NCBI RefSeq assembly: GCF_001443045.1
Contig: NZ_LKPJ01000034.1
Location: 1-64,000 of the forward strand
Length of the DNA: 64,000 nt
From: Burkholderia ambifaria
GTDB taxonomy: Bacteria > Pseudomonadota > Gammaproteobacteria > Burkholderiales > Burkholderiaceae
Direction: 5' to 3'
A model generated the notes under the pieces. The model ran no database searches and was not told the DNA's origin. It saw only the letters and a list, made by a program, of their open reading frames with translations. Below are positions 27,892 to 36,491 of this stretch, piece after piece (position 1 is the first letter of the stretch; the number at the start of each line of letters is the position of its first letter). The position numbers were made by a program, and so were the translations under genes.

Positions 27892-28326
27892 ATGCTCAAG
27901 CTGCTGGTTCCCGTCGGTCATTCGCCCCGCTCGCTTCAGGCGGTGCGCCACGCGACCTTCCTGTATCGCGAACGCTGCGCGTCGGAGATCGTGCTGATCA
28001 ACGTACAGGCGCCGCTCGAAGCGACGCGGCTCGAGGCATTTCACCCGCTATCGCGGCTGCGGTCGATCGAGGACAAGTTCGCGTGCGACGATCTGGCGAC
28101 GGCCGAGCGGGTGCTGCGGGAAGCCGGGGTCCGGTACAGCGTCGTGAAGAAGGTCGGGCCGGTGGCCGACACGATCGCGGCCGCAGCCGCCGAGACCGGC
28201 TGCGACGAAATCGTCGTCGTCGCGCCGCGGCACGATCCGTTTCACACGATGCTGTCGATGTTCCGCCGCAGCGTGATGAGCCGGCTCGTGCGGATTTCGA
28301 ATGTGCCGGTGACGGCGGTGCGATAG
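27892..28326 (+). CDS. Universal stress protein family (UspA fold), non-canonical
   Basis: A 144-residue single Usp domain (MLKLLVPVGHSPRSLQAVRH at the start, CDEIVVVAPRHD in the second half, SNVPVTAVR at the end). The ATP-binding signature G-x2-G-x9-G-S/T is missing: the segment reads PRHDPFHTMLSMFRRSVMSR. It probably does not bind ATP and may act by dimerisation, as in UspA itself. Confidence 0.85.
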   Translation: MLKLLVPVGHSPRSLQAVRHATFLYRERCASEIVLINVQAPLEATRLEAFHPLSRLRSIEDKFACDDLATAERVLREAGVRYSVVKKVGPVADTIAAAAAETGCDEIVVVAPRHDPFHTMLSMFRRSVMSRLVRISNVPVTAVR

Positions 28327-28411
28327 CGGGCTGAATGCAGCCGCGTCGCCGTCGCGTCGTGCGGCACCGCGCCGCAAACCTCGATGCGCGCAGCCCGATC
28401 AGGTCGTCATG

Positions 28412-28434
28412 GACCCGCCTCGGCGGGTCGTTTC
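28412..28434. terminator. Hairpin terminator between convergent genes
   Basis: GACCCGCC-TC-GGCGGGTC (28412-28429) followed by TTTCATTT. It lies between the universal stress gene and the convergent small membrane protein gene and may serve both. Confidence 0.5.
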
Positions 28435-28539
28435 ATTTGAGTCGACGCAACGATGCGTCTTGCACGACGCAAAGCCGTCGCATGCCATGCGCGAACGCTG
28501 CGATGCGCCTATATGCGCCTTCGCGCGGGGCCGACATGC

Positions 28540-28650
28540 TTACTCGATGACCTTGCGCACGAAGACGAGATAGGTCGCCAGCGAAGACGCACCCAGCAGA
28601 ATGACCCACAACGGCGCCATGCTGATCAGGACGGAAGAGACGTTAAGCAT
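28540..28650 (-). CDS. 36-residue single-pass membrane protein
   Basis: A small open frame, MLNVSSVLISMAPLWVILLG and onward, ending VFVRKVIE. GAGGA lies 7 nt before the ATG. Residues about 8-30 form one strongly hydrophobic helix followed by a basic tail, the positive-inside pattern of an inner-membrane small protein. It is too short for standard gene finders. Function unknown; regulatory small membrane proteins of this size often bind a larger membrane partner. Confidence 0.55.
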   Translation of the reverse strand: MLNVSSVLISMAPLWVILLGASSLATYLVFVRKVIE

Positions 28651-28994
28651 TTGGATTCCTCACTATTTCGATAGCGATGTTCAACACGTACAAGCTGCGT
28701 TCGGAACCGCTGCGCCCATCGCTTGCCGCGCATCGCGTTCCGCCAAAACATGCATCCATGCTATCGCTTTGACCGGTAGCGCGACCGGCTCGCCCTGCCG
28801 GTATCCTGACATTCGTCAAACTCGCGTCAATCGCGCGCCTGCCCGACGGACCGCCCTCCTTTTCCGCTGCTCCTGCGGAAAAAAGGACACGATCACTGCC
28901 GCCAGCCGCCGTTTCAGCAGACGTTTACCGGGGGAAGCCCCAAGTGCTTCGAGAAACGTGTCCGCGTTACGCTTGAGTGACGAGGAGACGAATC
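28651..28994 (+). other. Intergenic region
   Basis: 344 bp without a recognisable gene between two divergent small-protein genes. It presumably holds both promoters. A short inverted run (GCTCCTGCGG with its near complement) is present but no convincing promoter boxes. Confidence 0.3.
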
Positions 28995-29243
28995 ATGAGA
29001 CGAGTGGTACACATCGCTTTTTTCGCGCTGCTGGCCTACCTGATCGGAGATCGGGCGCTGCTGCACGCGCAAGGCCGCGACGCCAGCCCGATGGCATGCT
29101 CGCAGGGCGCCGAGCAGGTGAAATACGACGCGCTCAGCCGAGGCTTCGGCAACGCGGCAGCCAGCAGCCAGAGCGAGGCATTCATGTCGGGCTGCCTCGT
29201 GAGCGGGCGCAGCAATCAGGACGTCGCGATGGCGGCTCGTTGA
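28995..29243 (+). CDS. Small exported or membrane-anchored hypothetical protein
   Basis: An 82-residue protein; ATG 28995 follows GAGGAGA. Residues about 6-24 (HIAFFALLAYLIGDRALL) are a signal peptide or anchor. The mature part holds two cysteines (MACSQGAEQ and SGCLVSG) that may pair in the periplasm. No family recognised. Confidence 0.6.
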   Translation: MRRVVHIAFFALLAYLIGDRALLHAQGRDASPMACSQGAEQVKYDALSRGFGNAAASSQSEAFMSGCLVSGRSNQDVAMAAR

Positions 29244-29608
29244 GGTCGAACGGGCGCCATGCCCGTTGTCCTCATGCCGCGCTGCGTGGCCGCGAGACGG
29301 TCGCGACCGGCGCTTTCCGCCTGTTCCGCTTCGCCCCGCCGCCATTGGCGCGCCGGTAGCCTGCAATACGCCGTCGGCCCGGCGCTCGACGCGACCGATG
29401 AGCGGTCGCCAGGACATGTCACGCACGTTCTCGTCATAGCGCCGGCAACGTCCATCGCTACCCCGGTCCGGTCGCGCTCGTTCACGTGCGCGCCATGCGC
29501 TCCCTCCCGTATCCCCGCTTCCCACGCGCCCCCCGAGGCGGCACGCTGCCGTACCGCGCATCGCGGCCGAAACGCATCGTCCGGTCGATGCCGACCCGCC
29601 GCCGGGCT
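29244..29608 (+). other. Non-coding stretch before the transporter remnant
   Basis: 365 bp where I see no supported gene. Reading frames here do not resemble the rest of an NRAMP transporter, so the missing 5' part of that gene has been deleted or replaced. Confidence 0.4.
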
Positions 29609-29806
29609 GACCCGATTCGCGCGCTCTACTGGAGTGCGGTCATCAACGGGGTGACGGCTGTTCGGATCATGGTCGTGATGATTCTGATGGCCGGCAGCAA
29701 GCGCGTGATGGGCAAGTTCGCGGTCACGGGCGCGCTGGCATGGGGCGGCTGGGCCGCGACGCTCGCGATGGCGGTCGCGGCAATGGGTGTGTTCGTGCCG
29801 GGATAA
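29609..29806 (+). pseudogene. NRAMP-family metal transporter, C-terminal remnant
   Basis: The 65 codons DPIRALYWSAVINGVTAV to the stop at 29806 reproduce the last two transmembrane helices of bacterial NRAMP-type Mn/Fe transporters (ALYWSAVINGV, VMGKFAVTGALAWGGW). About 350 residues that should precede are absent, and a proline usual in GVxAVPxM is Arg here. There is no ribosome site. I read it as a relic of a deleted gene. Confidence 0.7.
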
Positions 29807-29842
29807 GCCGCCTCGGCCACGCGCGCAGGACCGTCCGCGCGA

Positions 29843-30244
29843 TCAGGCTGTCTCCGGGCGAATCACCAGTTCGTTGAACCCGGTGCCCGCGTCCGGTTCA
29901 CGCGAGAAACGATGCGCGGGCAACAGCACGAGCAGGATCTCCGCGGTCGTGCGCACCACGCAGCCGCTCGCGACATGTCCGCCCGATACACGGCCGTGTG
30001 CGTCGGAGACCGACATATGCAGGTGTGCGCCGTCCGGCGAGACCGAACCGGCGAGCGTCAGGATCTCGAGGTCGCCGCGCAGTTCGGTTGGCGAATCCAC
30101 GCCGGCAAAGCGCAACTGCGCGACGTTCAGGCTGCCGATGCCCTGGATCACGAATGCCGCGTGCGCGTCGAGGCGACGCAACGCTTGCTCGATCGACGCG
30201 CGCAGATCGTCGCCGGGGGAAAGGCGCAAAGGATGGGCTTGCAT
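29843..30244 (-). CDS. PPC/DUF296 domain protein
   Basis: A 133-residue single PPC domain. It has RLSPGDDLRASIEQALR at the N-terminus, AAFVIQGIGSLNVAQLRFAG in the core, and the conserved HLHMSVSDAHGRVSGGHVASGC, whose histidines form a putative metal site. In plants this domain joins AT-hook DNA-binding proteins; stand-alone bacterial versions form trimers of unknown role. The ATG at 30244 is preceded only weakly by a ribosome site. Confidence 0.85.
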   Translation of the reverse strand: MQAHPLRLSPGDDLRASIEQALRRLDAHAAFVIQGIGSLNVAQLRFAGVDSPTELRGDLEILTLAGSVSPDGAHLHMSVSDAHGRVSGGHVASGCVVRTTAEILLVLLPAHRFSREPDAGTGFNELVIRPETA

Positions 30245-30371
30245 GGTCGATAACCTGCTGGCGAGTCCGGGTCTCGACCAAGAGTACGTTGGGCCCGGCA
30301 ATCCGGCAAGCGGCCGCCTGCCGGATGGATGGAACGCCGCGCGTGCGTGACCGCAACGCGCGGCGCTCGCC

Positions 30372-31394
30372 CTACACGGTGAACCGCTCGCTTGCGAACT
30401 GCGCGTCCGGGATGCCGGCGGCGACGGCGACTTCCCGCGCACCTTCGACGAGCGGCGGCGGTCCGCATACGTAGACATCCGGCAGCATGTCCGCCTGCGC
30501 GAGCGCCGCGTGCAGCGCATCGACCGGCGTCCCGCGGAAGCCCGCCCATTCGATACCCGGTCGCCACACGCACGGATCGACCCGCAGTTGCGGCAACTCG
30601 GTCCGCAACCGCTCCAGCTCGTCGAGCATGAACAGTTCGCTTTCCTCATTGACGCCGAAGAACAGCCGCGCGTCGCCCATCTCCTGATACTCGGCCATGC
30701 GCCGCAGCATCGACAGGATCGGCGCGAGCCCCGTGCCGCCCGCGACGAACCAGCGCGGTCGCAGGCTGTCCGCGAACAGGCCGAATCCGCCCATCGGCAC
30801 GCGCACGGTCAGCGGATCGCCGGGCCGTGCGCGCTCGCGCAGATAAGTCGAGAACCAGCCGCCCGGCCGCAGCCGGATCAGGAACTCGAGGCGGCCGTCC
30901 CAGTTGCTCGTGTTCGCGAGCGAATACGGCCGGCGCAAGCCGCTGCCCGGCACCTCCAGCTCCGCGAACTGGCCGGCTTCGAACTCCGCCGCCGCGCCGA
31001 ACGCGTCGTCGGGCTCGATCTGCAGCTCGACGCGCATCGTGTCGCGCGCGATCGTGTCGAGTGCGGCGATCCGCGCCGTGCGTACGGGCACCGGCTGCAG
31101 CAGCACCTTCGTCCGGTCGTACGGCGCAGCCACCCGCAGATCGCCGAGCGGCGTCGTCCGGCACAACAGCACCGCGCCGGGCTGGCCGGCCGGCAATGCC
31201 TCGGCGCCGTGCGCCTGCATCTCGTACGGGCCGTCGACGACAGTCGCCTGGCATGCGCCGCAGCTGCCGCGCCGGCATTGCGACGGCAGCGTGATGTCGG
31301 CTTGCGCTGCCGCCGCGAGCAGATCCTGGCCCGGCTCGCAGTCGAAGCCGAACGGCGCACCATCGCGCGTCGTGATCTCGATCCGGTAGCTCAT
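30372..31394 (-). CDS. hcr: NADH:Hcp reductase-type flavin/iron-sulfur oxidoreductase
   Basis: A 340-residue electron-transfer protein. The N-terminal plant-type [2Fe-2S] domain has Cys40, Cys45, Cys48 and Cys78 (QCRRGSCGACQ, LLCRT). An FAD-binding barrel follows (RRPYSLAN), then an NAD-binding domain (GGTGLAPILSMLR, VYVCGPPPLVEGA). In E. coli Hcr the iron-sulfur domain is C-terminal; here it is N-terminal, as in phenol hydroxylase-type reductases. It lies 13 bp after hcp, so it very probably supplies electrons to the hybrid-cluster protein. Confidence 0.85.
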   Translation of the reverse strand: MSYRIEITTRDGAPFGFDCEPGQDLLAAAAQADITLPSQCRRGSCGACQATVVDGPYEMQAHGAEALPAGQPGAVLLCRTTPLGDLRVAAPYDRTKVLLQPVPVRTARIAALDTIARDTMRVELQIEPDDAFGAAAEFEAGQFAELEVPGSGLRRPYSLANTSNWDGRLEFLIRLRPGGWFSTYLRERARPGDPLTVRVPMGGFGLFADSLRPRWFVAGGTGLAPILSMLRRMAEYQEMGDARLFFGVNEESELFMLDELERLRTELPQLRVDPCVWRPGIEWAGFRGTPVDALHAALAQADMLPDVYVCGPPPLVEGAREVAVAAGIPDAQFASERFTV

Positions 31395-31407
31395 CGAACG
31401 ATCCCGC

Positions 31408-33075
31408 TCACGCAGCCCGGCGCGCGAGCGCCGCAGCCAGGTCCGCACCGGCATCGCCGATCGGCTGGATCCCGAACTGCTCGACCAGTACCGCAAGCAC
31501 GCCCGGCGTGATGAACGCCGGCAGCGTCGGCCCGAGCCGGATGTTGCGGATACCGAGCGCAAGCAGTGTCAGCAGCACGGCCGCCGCCTTCTGTTCGAAC
31601 CACGAGATGACGAGCGACAGCGGCAAGTCGTTCACGCCGCACTCGAATGCATCGGCGAGCGCGGTCGCGATCCGGATCGCCGAATAGCTGTCGTTGCACT
31701 GCCCGACGTCGAGCAGGCGCGGAATGCCGCCGATATCGCCGAACGCGTGCCGGTTGAAGCGATACTTGTTGCAGCCGAGCGTCATCACGACCGTATCGTC
31801 GGGCGCCTGTTCCGCGAACTCGGTGTAGTAATTGCGCCCCGGCGCCGCGCCGTCGCAGCCGCCGATCAGGAAGAAGTGGCGAATCTGTCCGGCCTTCACC
31901 GCATCGATGACCTTGTCCGCGACGCCCAGCACCGCATGCCGGCCGAACCCGACGGTGATCGTCTCCTCCGGCGCGGTGGCCGCGAACCCGGGCAGCGCCT
32001 GCGCGGCACGGATCAGCGTCGAGAAATCGTGATGCTCGAGATGGCGCACGCCCGGCCAGCCGACCGGCCCCGTCGTGAAGATGCGCTGCCGGTATTGCGG
32101 CAACGGCTCGATGATGCAGTTGGACGTCATCAGGATCGGCCCGGGGAAACGCGCGAAGTCGCTCTGCTGGTCCTGCCACGCGCCGCCGTAGTTGCCGGCC
32201 AGATGCGTAAAGGCCTTGAGCGCCGGATACGCGTGGGCCGGCAGCATCTCGCCGTGCGTGTAGACCTGGATGCCGGTGCCCGCCGTCTGTTCGAGCAACG
32301 CATGCAGATCGCCGAGATCGTGGCCCGACACGAGGATCGCCTTGCCGGCCACCGGCGACACGCGCACGGCGGTCGGCTGTTGCACGCCGAAGCGGCCGGT
32401 GTTCGCGTTGTCGAGCAGTTCCATCACCGTCAGGTTCAGCCGGCCGAGATCGAGCGCCTGCGCGAGCAGTGCGTCGACGTCGGTGGGATTGCTTGCGAGA
32501 AACGCGAGTGCGGCCTCGACGCCTTCGTAGATGTCGTCGCGTTCGTAGCCGAGCACCCGCGCATGATGCGCATACGCGCACACGCCCTTCAGGCCGTACA
32601 GCACCAGCGCACGCAGCCCGACGATGTCCGCGCCCACCGTGTCGAGGCCAGCGTCGATGCCGACGGTCGCCGCCTGCCTCAGCAAGCCCGCCAGATCGTC
32701 GGCCGGCTGCCATGCGGCCGGCCCCTGCAGCACCGGCACGGTCGTGCCCGCGGCGCGTGCGTGCGCTTCGCACGCGGCCTTCACGCGATCGCGCATCTGT
32801 GCCGCTTCACGCAGCAGCGCGACGAAGCGCGCCGCATGGAAGTTCACGTTGGTCAGCGTGGTGAACATCGCGTACAGCACGAACCGGTCGGCTTCGCGGT
32901 CGGGCACGCCCATCGTGCGCGCGATCGCGCCGTACTGCGCGATGCCCTTCACCGCATGGATCAGCAGGTCCTGCAGGTCGGCCGTCGTCTCGTCCTTGCC
33001 GCAGTTGCCCTTCGCCGATGCGCAGCCGGGCCGTGCGCCGGTCCGGTCGGTCTGTTCGCATTGATAGCAAAACAC
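31408..33075 (-). CDS. hcp: Hydroxylamine reductase / hybrid-cluster protein
   Basis: A 555-residue protein with the N-terminal cluster cysteines Cys3, Cys6, Cys18 and Cys25 (MFCYQCEQTD, GCASAKGNCGK). The spacing of the first four and the length fit the class with the longer cysteine set. Downstream features of the hybrid Fe-S-O cluster site are present, such as GHDLGDLHALL and MTLGCNKYRFN. Hcp reduces nitric oxide or hydroxylamine and is induced by nitrosative stress. An NsrR-type site lies about 90 bp upstream and a reductase gene follows directly. Confidence 0.95.
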   Translation of the reverse strand: MFCYQCEQTDRTGARPGCASAKGNCGKDETTADLQDLLIHAVKGIAQYGAIARTMGVPDREADRFVLYAMFTTLTNVNFHAARFVALLREAAQMRDRVKAACEAHARAAGTTVPVLQGPAAWQPADDLAGLLRQAATVGIDAGLDTVGADIVGLRALVLYGLKGVCAYAHHARVLGYERDDIYEGVEAALAFLASNPTDVDALLAQALDLGRLNLTVMELLDNANTGRFGVQQPTAVRVSPVAGKAILVSGHDLGDLHALLEQTAGTGIQVYTHGEMLPAHAYPALKAFTHLAGNYGGAWQDQQSDFARFPGPILMTSNCIIEPLPQYRQRIFTTGPVGWPGVRHLEHHDFSTLIRAAQALPGFAATAPEETITVGFGRHAVLGVADKVIDAVKAGQIRHFFLIGGCDGAAPGRNYYTEFAEQAPDDTVVMTLGCNKYRFNRHAFGDIGGIPRLLDVGQCNDSYSAIRIATALADAFECGVNDLPLSLVISWFEQKAAAVLLTLLALGIRNIRLGPTLPAFITPGVLAVLVEQFGIQPIGDAGADLAAALARRAA

Positions 33076-33164
33076 GGTGCTCTCCTTTATCGATCATGGG
33101 GGGCGGGTCGGCTCTGACGGCGGCTGGAAGCGTGTTCCAGGCCACCGGGCATTCCGCCCGCTTC

Positions 33165-33187
33165 AAGATGCTTGCTTTATGCATCTT
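33165..33187. promoter_or_regulatory. NsrR-type operator upstream of hcp
   Basis: AAGATGC-N9-GCATCTT is a perfect inverted repeat identical in its arms to the NsrR consensus (AAGATGC, 11-1-11 spacing). NsrR is an Fe-S repressor released by nitric oxide, and hcp-hcr is its best known target. A weaker FNR-like sequence (GTGAC-N4-ATCAA) lies at 33221-33234. Confidence 0.8.
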
Positions 33188-33267
33188 TTCGCATGATGTT
33201 TCGGCGCACCTTCGGCCACCGTGACGCAGATCAACAAACCACCGGCGCACGGTGAGACAACTTGTCG

Positions 33268-33495
33268 CTACGACTGCCCACCCGCCGACGCCGCAGTTGC
33301 CTTGTCGCTTTCGTCATCCTCGCAGTCGATGCCCCAGTCGCCGTATCGATACCAGTCCTCGCCGAGCAGTTCGCACGGGTGCTGGGTCCGGCTGGAGCCA
33401 TTGCCGCAACGCATCGCATGCGTCGGGCAGTAGTTGTCGCATCCCCAGCAGATCCGTTCCGGATGGTTGGGATGCAGCGGAAATTTCTTGGCCAT
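33268..33495 (-). CDS. DUF3079 family cysteine-rich protein
   Basis: A 75-residue protein opening MAKKFPLHPNHPERICWGCD, followed by NYCPTHAMRCGNG and HPCELLGEDWY. The four-cysteine set in the first 35 residues could hold a zinc or an iron-sulfur cluster, and the tail is acidic. It matches DUF3079, a small family of unknown role. It lies upstream of and on the same strand as hcp, but the NsrR promoter region lies between them, so it is probably a separate transcript. Confidence 0.85.
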   Translation of the reverse strand: MAKKFPLHPNHPERICWGCDNYCPTHAMRCGNGSSRTQHPCELLGEDWYRYGDWGIDCEDDESDKATAASAGGQS

Positions 33496-33807
33496 GATTC
33501 GTTGTCTTCCCGGTGTCGTTGCGTCCGCACCGTTCGACTCTAGTGCACCGGTACACGCCTGCCATGCGGCATTCTTTCGCACCGGCCGCAGTGCGTCGGC
33601 CAGGCACGCGGAGGCGATTGATCTGGTCTGCACGGTATTGCGCGACGTAAGCCGACAACCTCAACCTTGCGTGATGGGTTCAAACATCGGCGTGGCGCTG
33701 GCATCTATCGGAAAAATGGACGATGGATTGGACCATGCCGGCAGCCAAGAACAAAAGGCCCGAGCATTGCCCGGGCCTTCCATGTCAACCGTTGCAGCCA
33801 GCCGTGC
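33496..33807. other. Intergenic region between DUF3079 gene and the catabolic cluster
   Basis: 312 bp. The only clear element is the terminator of the catabolic cluster at its right end; I saw no gene in the rest. Confidence 0.4.
33751..33780 (-). terminator. Rho-independent terminator of the catabolic cluster
   Basis: On the minus strand, AAGGCCCG (complement of 33772-33779), a 9-nt loop and CGGGCCTT (complement of 33755-33762) are followed by TTTTGTTCTT. It lies 27 bp after the stop of the MFS gene and ends the 14-gene run. Confidence 0.8.
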
Positions 33808-35208
33808 TTACGCTTCCAGTGCCTCCAGCACCTTGCCCTTCGTCTCGATCCCGACGAAGTGGACGGTCAGCGCCGCGATCAGCGGCACGACACCGATCAG
33901 GTAGAACGCCGGCGCGAGATTGCCGCCGATGATCGCGTGCGGCACGATCATCGGCGCGGCGAACGACGCGATCTTCAGCCACGCGCTGCCGAGCCCGCAG
34001 CCGGACGCACGGATGCTCGTCGGATACTGCTCCGGCGTATAGACGTACGCAGTGATGAAGCCCGACGCCATCAGCCCGAGCGACAGCGAGCAGAAGATCG
34101 CGACGACATACACCGACGATGCGTGATAGAGGCCCGCGAGCGCCAGCGACAGCGCGCACAGCACGAACGACCATACGATCACCGGCTTGCGGCCGAGCTT
34201 GTCGACCAGCAGCGCGGACGCGAGCGAACCGAGCACGCCCATCACGGAACCGATCACCGCGAGATTCAGCGCGAGCTGCAGCGGTGCGTGATAGAAGTTC
34301 TTGTAGATCGTCGGCAGCCAGGTGGACAGCCCGTACTGGATGAACCCGCAGGTCGCCCACAGTGTCGCCACCGCGAGCGTGCGCTTGCGATACGCGGCAC
34401 TGAACAGGTCGCTCATCCGGCGCTTCGGGTGCTGACGCACCATCTCGTCGTATGCGGCCACCTGCGTGACCGGCGGCAGCTCGCCGCGCACCGACGCTTC
34501 GAACACGCCCACCGCCCGCCCGGCTTCCGCGAGCCGTCCGCGCGACGCGAGCCAGCGCGGCGATTCCGGCACGAGATGCGTGAGCACCAGTGCGAGGATC
34601 AGCGGCAGCCCGCCGACGAAGTACATGATCTCCCAGCCGAACCGCGGCACGAGCCACGCGCCGAGCGCCATCGACACCAGCAGGCCGATCGGGAACACGA
34701 TCTCGTACAGCAGCACGAAGCGCCCGCGGCCGTGCGCGCGCGTGATTTCGTTGATGTACGTGGCCGCGACCGGCAGTTCGCCGCCGAGACCGAGCCCCTG
34801 CAGGATCCGCAGCAGCACGAACACCTCGAACGTCGGCGCGAAACCGCACGCGATGCTGGTAATGCCGATCACGGCCGAGCTCCATGCGATCGCCTTCACG
34901 CGGCCATGCTTCTCGGCGAGCGTGGGAAACAGGAACGCGCCGATCAGCTGGCCGATCGCGCCAGACGCGATCAGCATGCCGATCTGCGTCGGCGACAGCC
35001 CCCACTTGTGAATCAGCAGCGGCAGCGTCGCCGCGATCGTGATCACGTCGAAGCCGTCGAAGAACGTCGCGGTGCCGATCAGCACACGCGCGCGGATCTG
35101 CATCGAGTTGGTCGGAAGCCGCTCGAGCCGCGCGATGATCGCGCCGGGCGTGGAGGCGGCAGCTTCCATCGTGGCCCTGCCGGCCACGACGTTGTCGAAA
35201 GTGCTCAT
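33808..35208 (-). CDS. MFS transporter, aromatic acid:proton symporter-like
   Basis: A 466-residue 12-helix importer. GTATFFDGFDVITIAATLPLL in helix 1, LFPTLAEKHGRVKAI (motif A), RILQGLGLGGELPVAATYINE and the loop PESPRWLASRGR place it with the AAHS/sugar-porter-like group that imports aromatic and carboxylic acids. It is the last gene of the catabolic cluster, so it probably brings in the pathway substrate. An alternative start exists upstream, but the ATG at 35208 begins MSTFDNVVAG with sensible composition. Confidence 0.9.
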   Translation of the reverse strand: MSTFDNVVAGRATMEAAASTPGAIIARLERLPTNSMQIRARVLIGTATFFDGFDVITIAATLPLLIHKWGLSPTQIGMLIASGAIGQLIGAFLFPTLAEKHGRVKAIAWSSAVIGITSIACGFAPTFEVFVLLRILQGLGLGGELPVAATYINEITRAHGRGRFVLLYEIVFPIGLLVSMALGAWLVPRFGWEIMYFVGGLPLILALVLTHLVPESPRWLASRGRLAEAGRAVGVFEASVRGELPPVTQVAAYDEMVRQHPKRRMSDLFSAAYRKRTLAVATLWATCGFIQYGLSTWLPTIYKNFYHAPLQLALNLAVIGSVMGVLGSLASALLVDKLGRKPVIVWSFVLCALSLALAGLYHASSVYVVAIFCSLSLGLMASGFITAYVYTPEQYPTSIRASGCGLGSAWLKIASFAAPMIVPHAIIGGNLAPAFYLIGVVPLIAALTVHFVGIETKGKVLEALEA

Positions 35209-35246
35209 GCGGGGTGTCTCCTGGATCTTTTGGTCGTCTTGGCCGG

Positions 35247-36491
35247 TCAGGCCAGCGCTTTGGTCGTGTCCGCCAGGACTTCCGTATCCACTGCCCGGCC
35301 CTGGTTCATCCACTTGCGTGCGAGCTTCAGCTCGCGTGCGTTGTTGATGGCGATGACACCTCTCATATGCCCATCGCCCACGAAAAACAGCGTCGCGCGG
35401 CGCGCGGCAAGATCGCCGCGCACGACGAGCTGCGCATCGGCCGGCAGATCACCGAGGATCTGCAGGTTCACGTCGTACTGATCGGACCAGAACCACGGAA
35501 TCTCCGCGTACGGTGCGCGCACGCCGAGCACGGCCTTCGCGGCCGCGATCGCCTGGTTCTGCGCGTTCGCCCACGATTCGAGCCGCACGCGCCGTTTCAG
35601 CCAGCCGTTGTGATGGTTCGCGACGTCGCCGCACGCGAAGATCGCCGGATCGCTGGTCGCGCCGAATTCGTCGACGACGATGCCATCGTCGATCGCCAGC
35701 CCGGCGTCGCTCGCGAGCGTCGCGTTCAGCGCAAGGCCGATGCCGGCCACCGCGAAATCGGCGTCGATCGTCGTGCCGTCGGCAAGCGTCGCGCGGACCT
35801 TCGATGCGTCGTCCGGCTGCGCGTCGAGCGATGCGAGCGCCGCGCCAAGACGCACGTCGACGCCATTCGCGCGATGCAGGCCGAGCAGGAAATCCGACAC
35901 GATCTGCGGCACCGATCGCCCGCACAGACGCGGCGCGCCTTCGACGACGACGGCTTCGACACCGAGCTTGCGCGCGGTCGCCGCGACCTCGAGGCCGATC
36001 CAGCCGCCGCCGATCACGAGCACGCGCTTGCTGGCGCGCAGTTTCTCGCCGAGCGCGGCCGCTTCGTCGAGCGTGCGCAGGTAATGCAGGTTCGTCGTCC
36101 TGACGATCGCATCGGGCAAGCGGCGCGACGTGCCGCCGGTCGCGATCACGAGCCGGTCGTATTCGATCTCGCGGCCACTATCGGTCTTCACCACGCGGCG
36201 CGCACGGTCGATCGATGCCGCGCGTTCCGGCTGCCACGCCTCGACGCTCAGCGCGTCGAATTCATCCGGGCGCACGACGCGCACGGTCTCGATGTCGGCG
36301 TCGCCGGCCAGCACGGCCTTCGACAGCGGCGGACGCTCGTACGGCAGGTGCGGCTCGTCCGCGATCATCACGAGGCGGCCCGCGAACCCTTCCGCGCGCA
36401 GCGTCTTCAACACCCAGCCGGCGGCCTGGCCGCCGCCGATCACGACGACGGTGCCGGGCGCGGCCTGATCCTGCGTGTTCGCTTCGATCAT
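35247..36491 (-). CDS. FAD-dependent ferredoxin reductase (oxygenase electron-transfer component)
   Basis: A 414-residue protein of the rubredoxin/ferredoxin-NAD reductase type (BphA4-like). It has FAD motif VVVIGGGQAAGWVLKTLR, PYERPPLSKAVL, NAD motif VLVIGGGWIGLEVAA, and FACGDVANHHN for FAD binding near the end. It would move electrons from NADH to the Rieske ferredoxin at 47132 and then to the oxygenase. Its ATG overlaps the stop of the extradiol dioxygenase gene (ATGA), indicating tight coupling. Confidence 0.92.
   Translation of the reverse strand: MIEANTQDQAAPGTVVVIGGGQAAGWVLKTLRAEGFAGRLVMIADEPHLPYERPPLSKAVLAGDADIETVRVVRPDEFDALSVEAWQPERAASIDRARRVVKTDSGREIEYDRLVIATGGTSRRLPDAIVRTTNLHYLRTLDEAAALGEKLRASKRVLVIGGGWIGLEVAATARKLGVEAVVVEGAPRLCGRSVPQIVSDFLLGLHRANGVDVRLGAALASLDAQPDDASKVRATLADGTTIDADFAVAGIGLALNATLASDAGLAIDDGIVVDEFGATSDPAIFACGDVANHHNGWLKRRVRLESWANAQNQAIAAAKAVLGVRAPYAEIPWFWSDQYDVNLQILGDLPADAQLVVRGDLAARRATLFFVGDGHMRGVIAINNARELKLARKWMNQGRAVDTEVLADTTKALA

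Noticed and set aside
33221..33234. FNR/ANR-like site (GTGAC-N4-ATCAA) near hcp
   Set aside because: Only one half-site is perfect and it is further from hcp than the NsrR site; kept as a note only.
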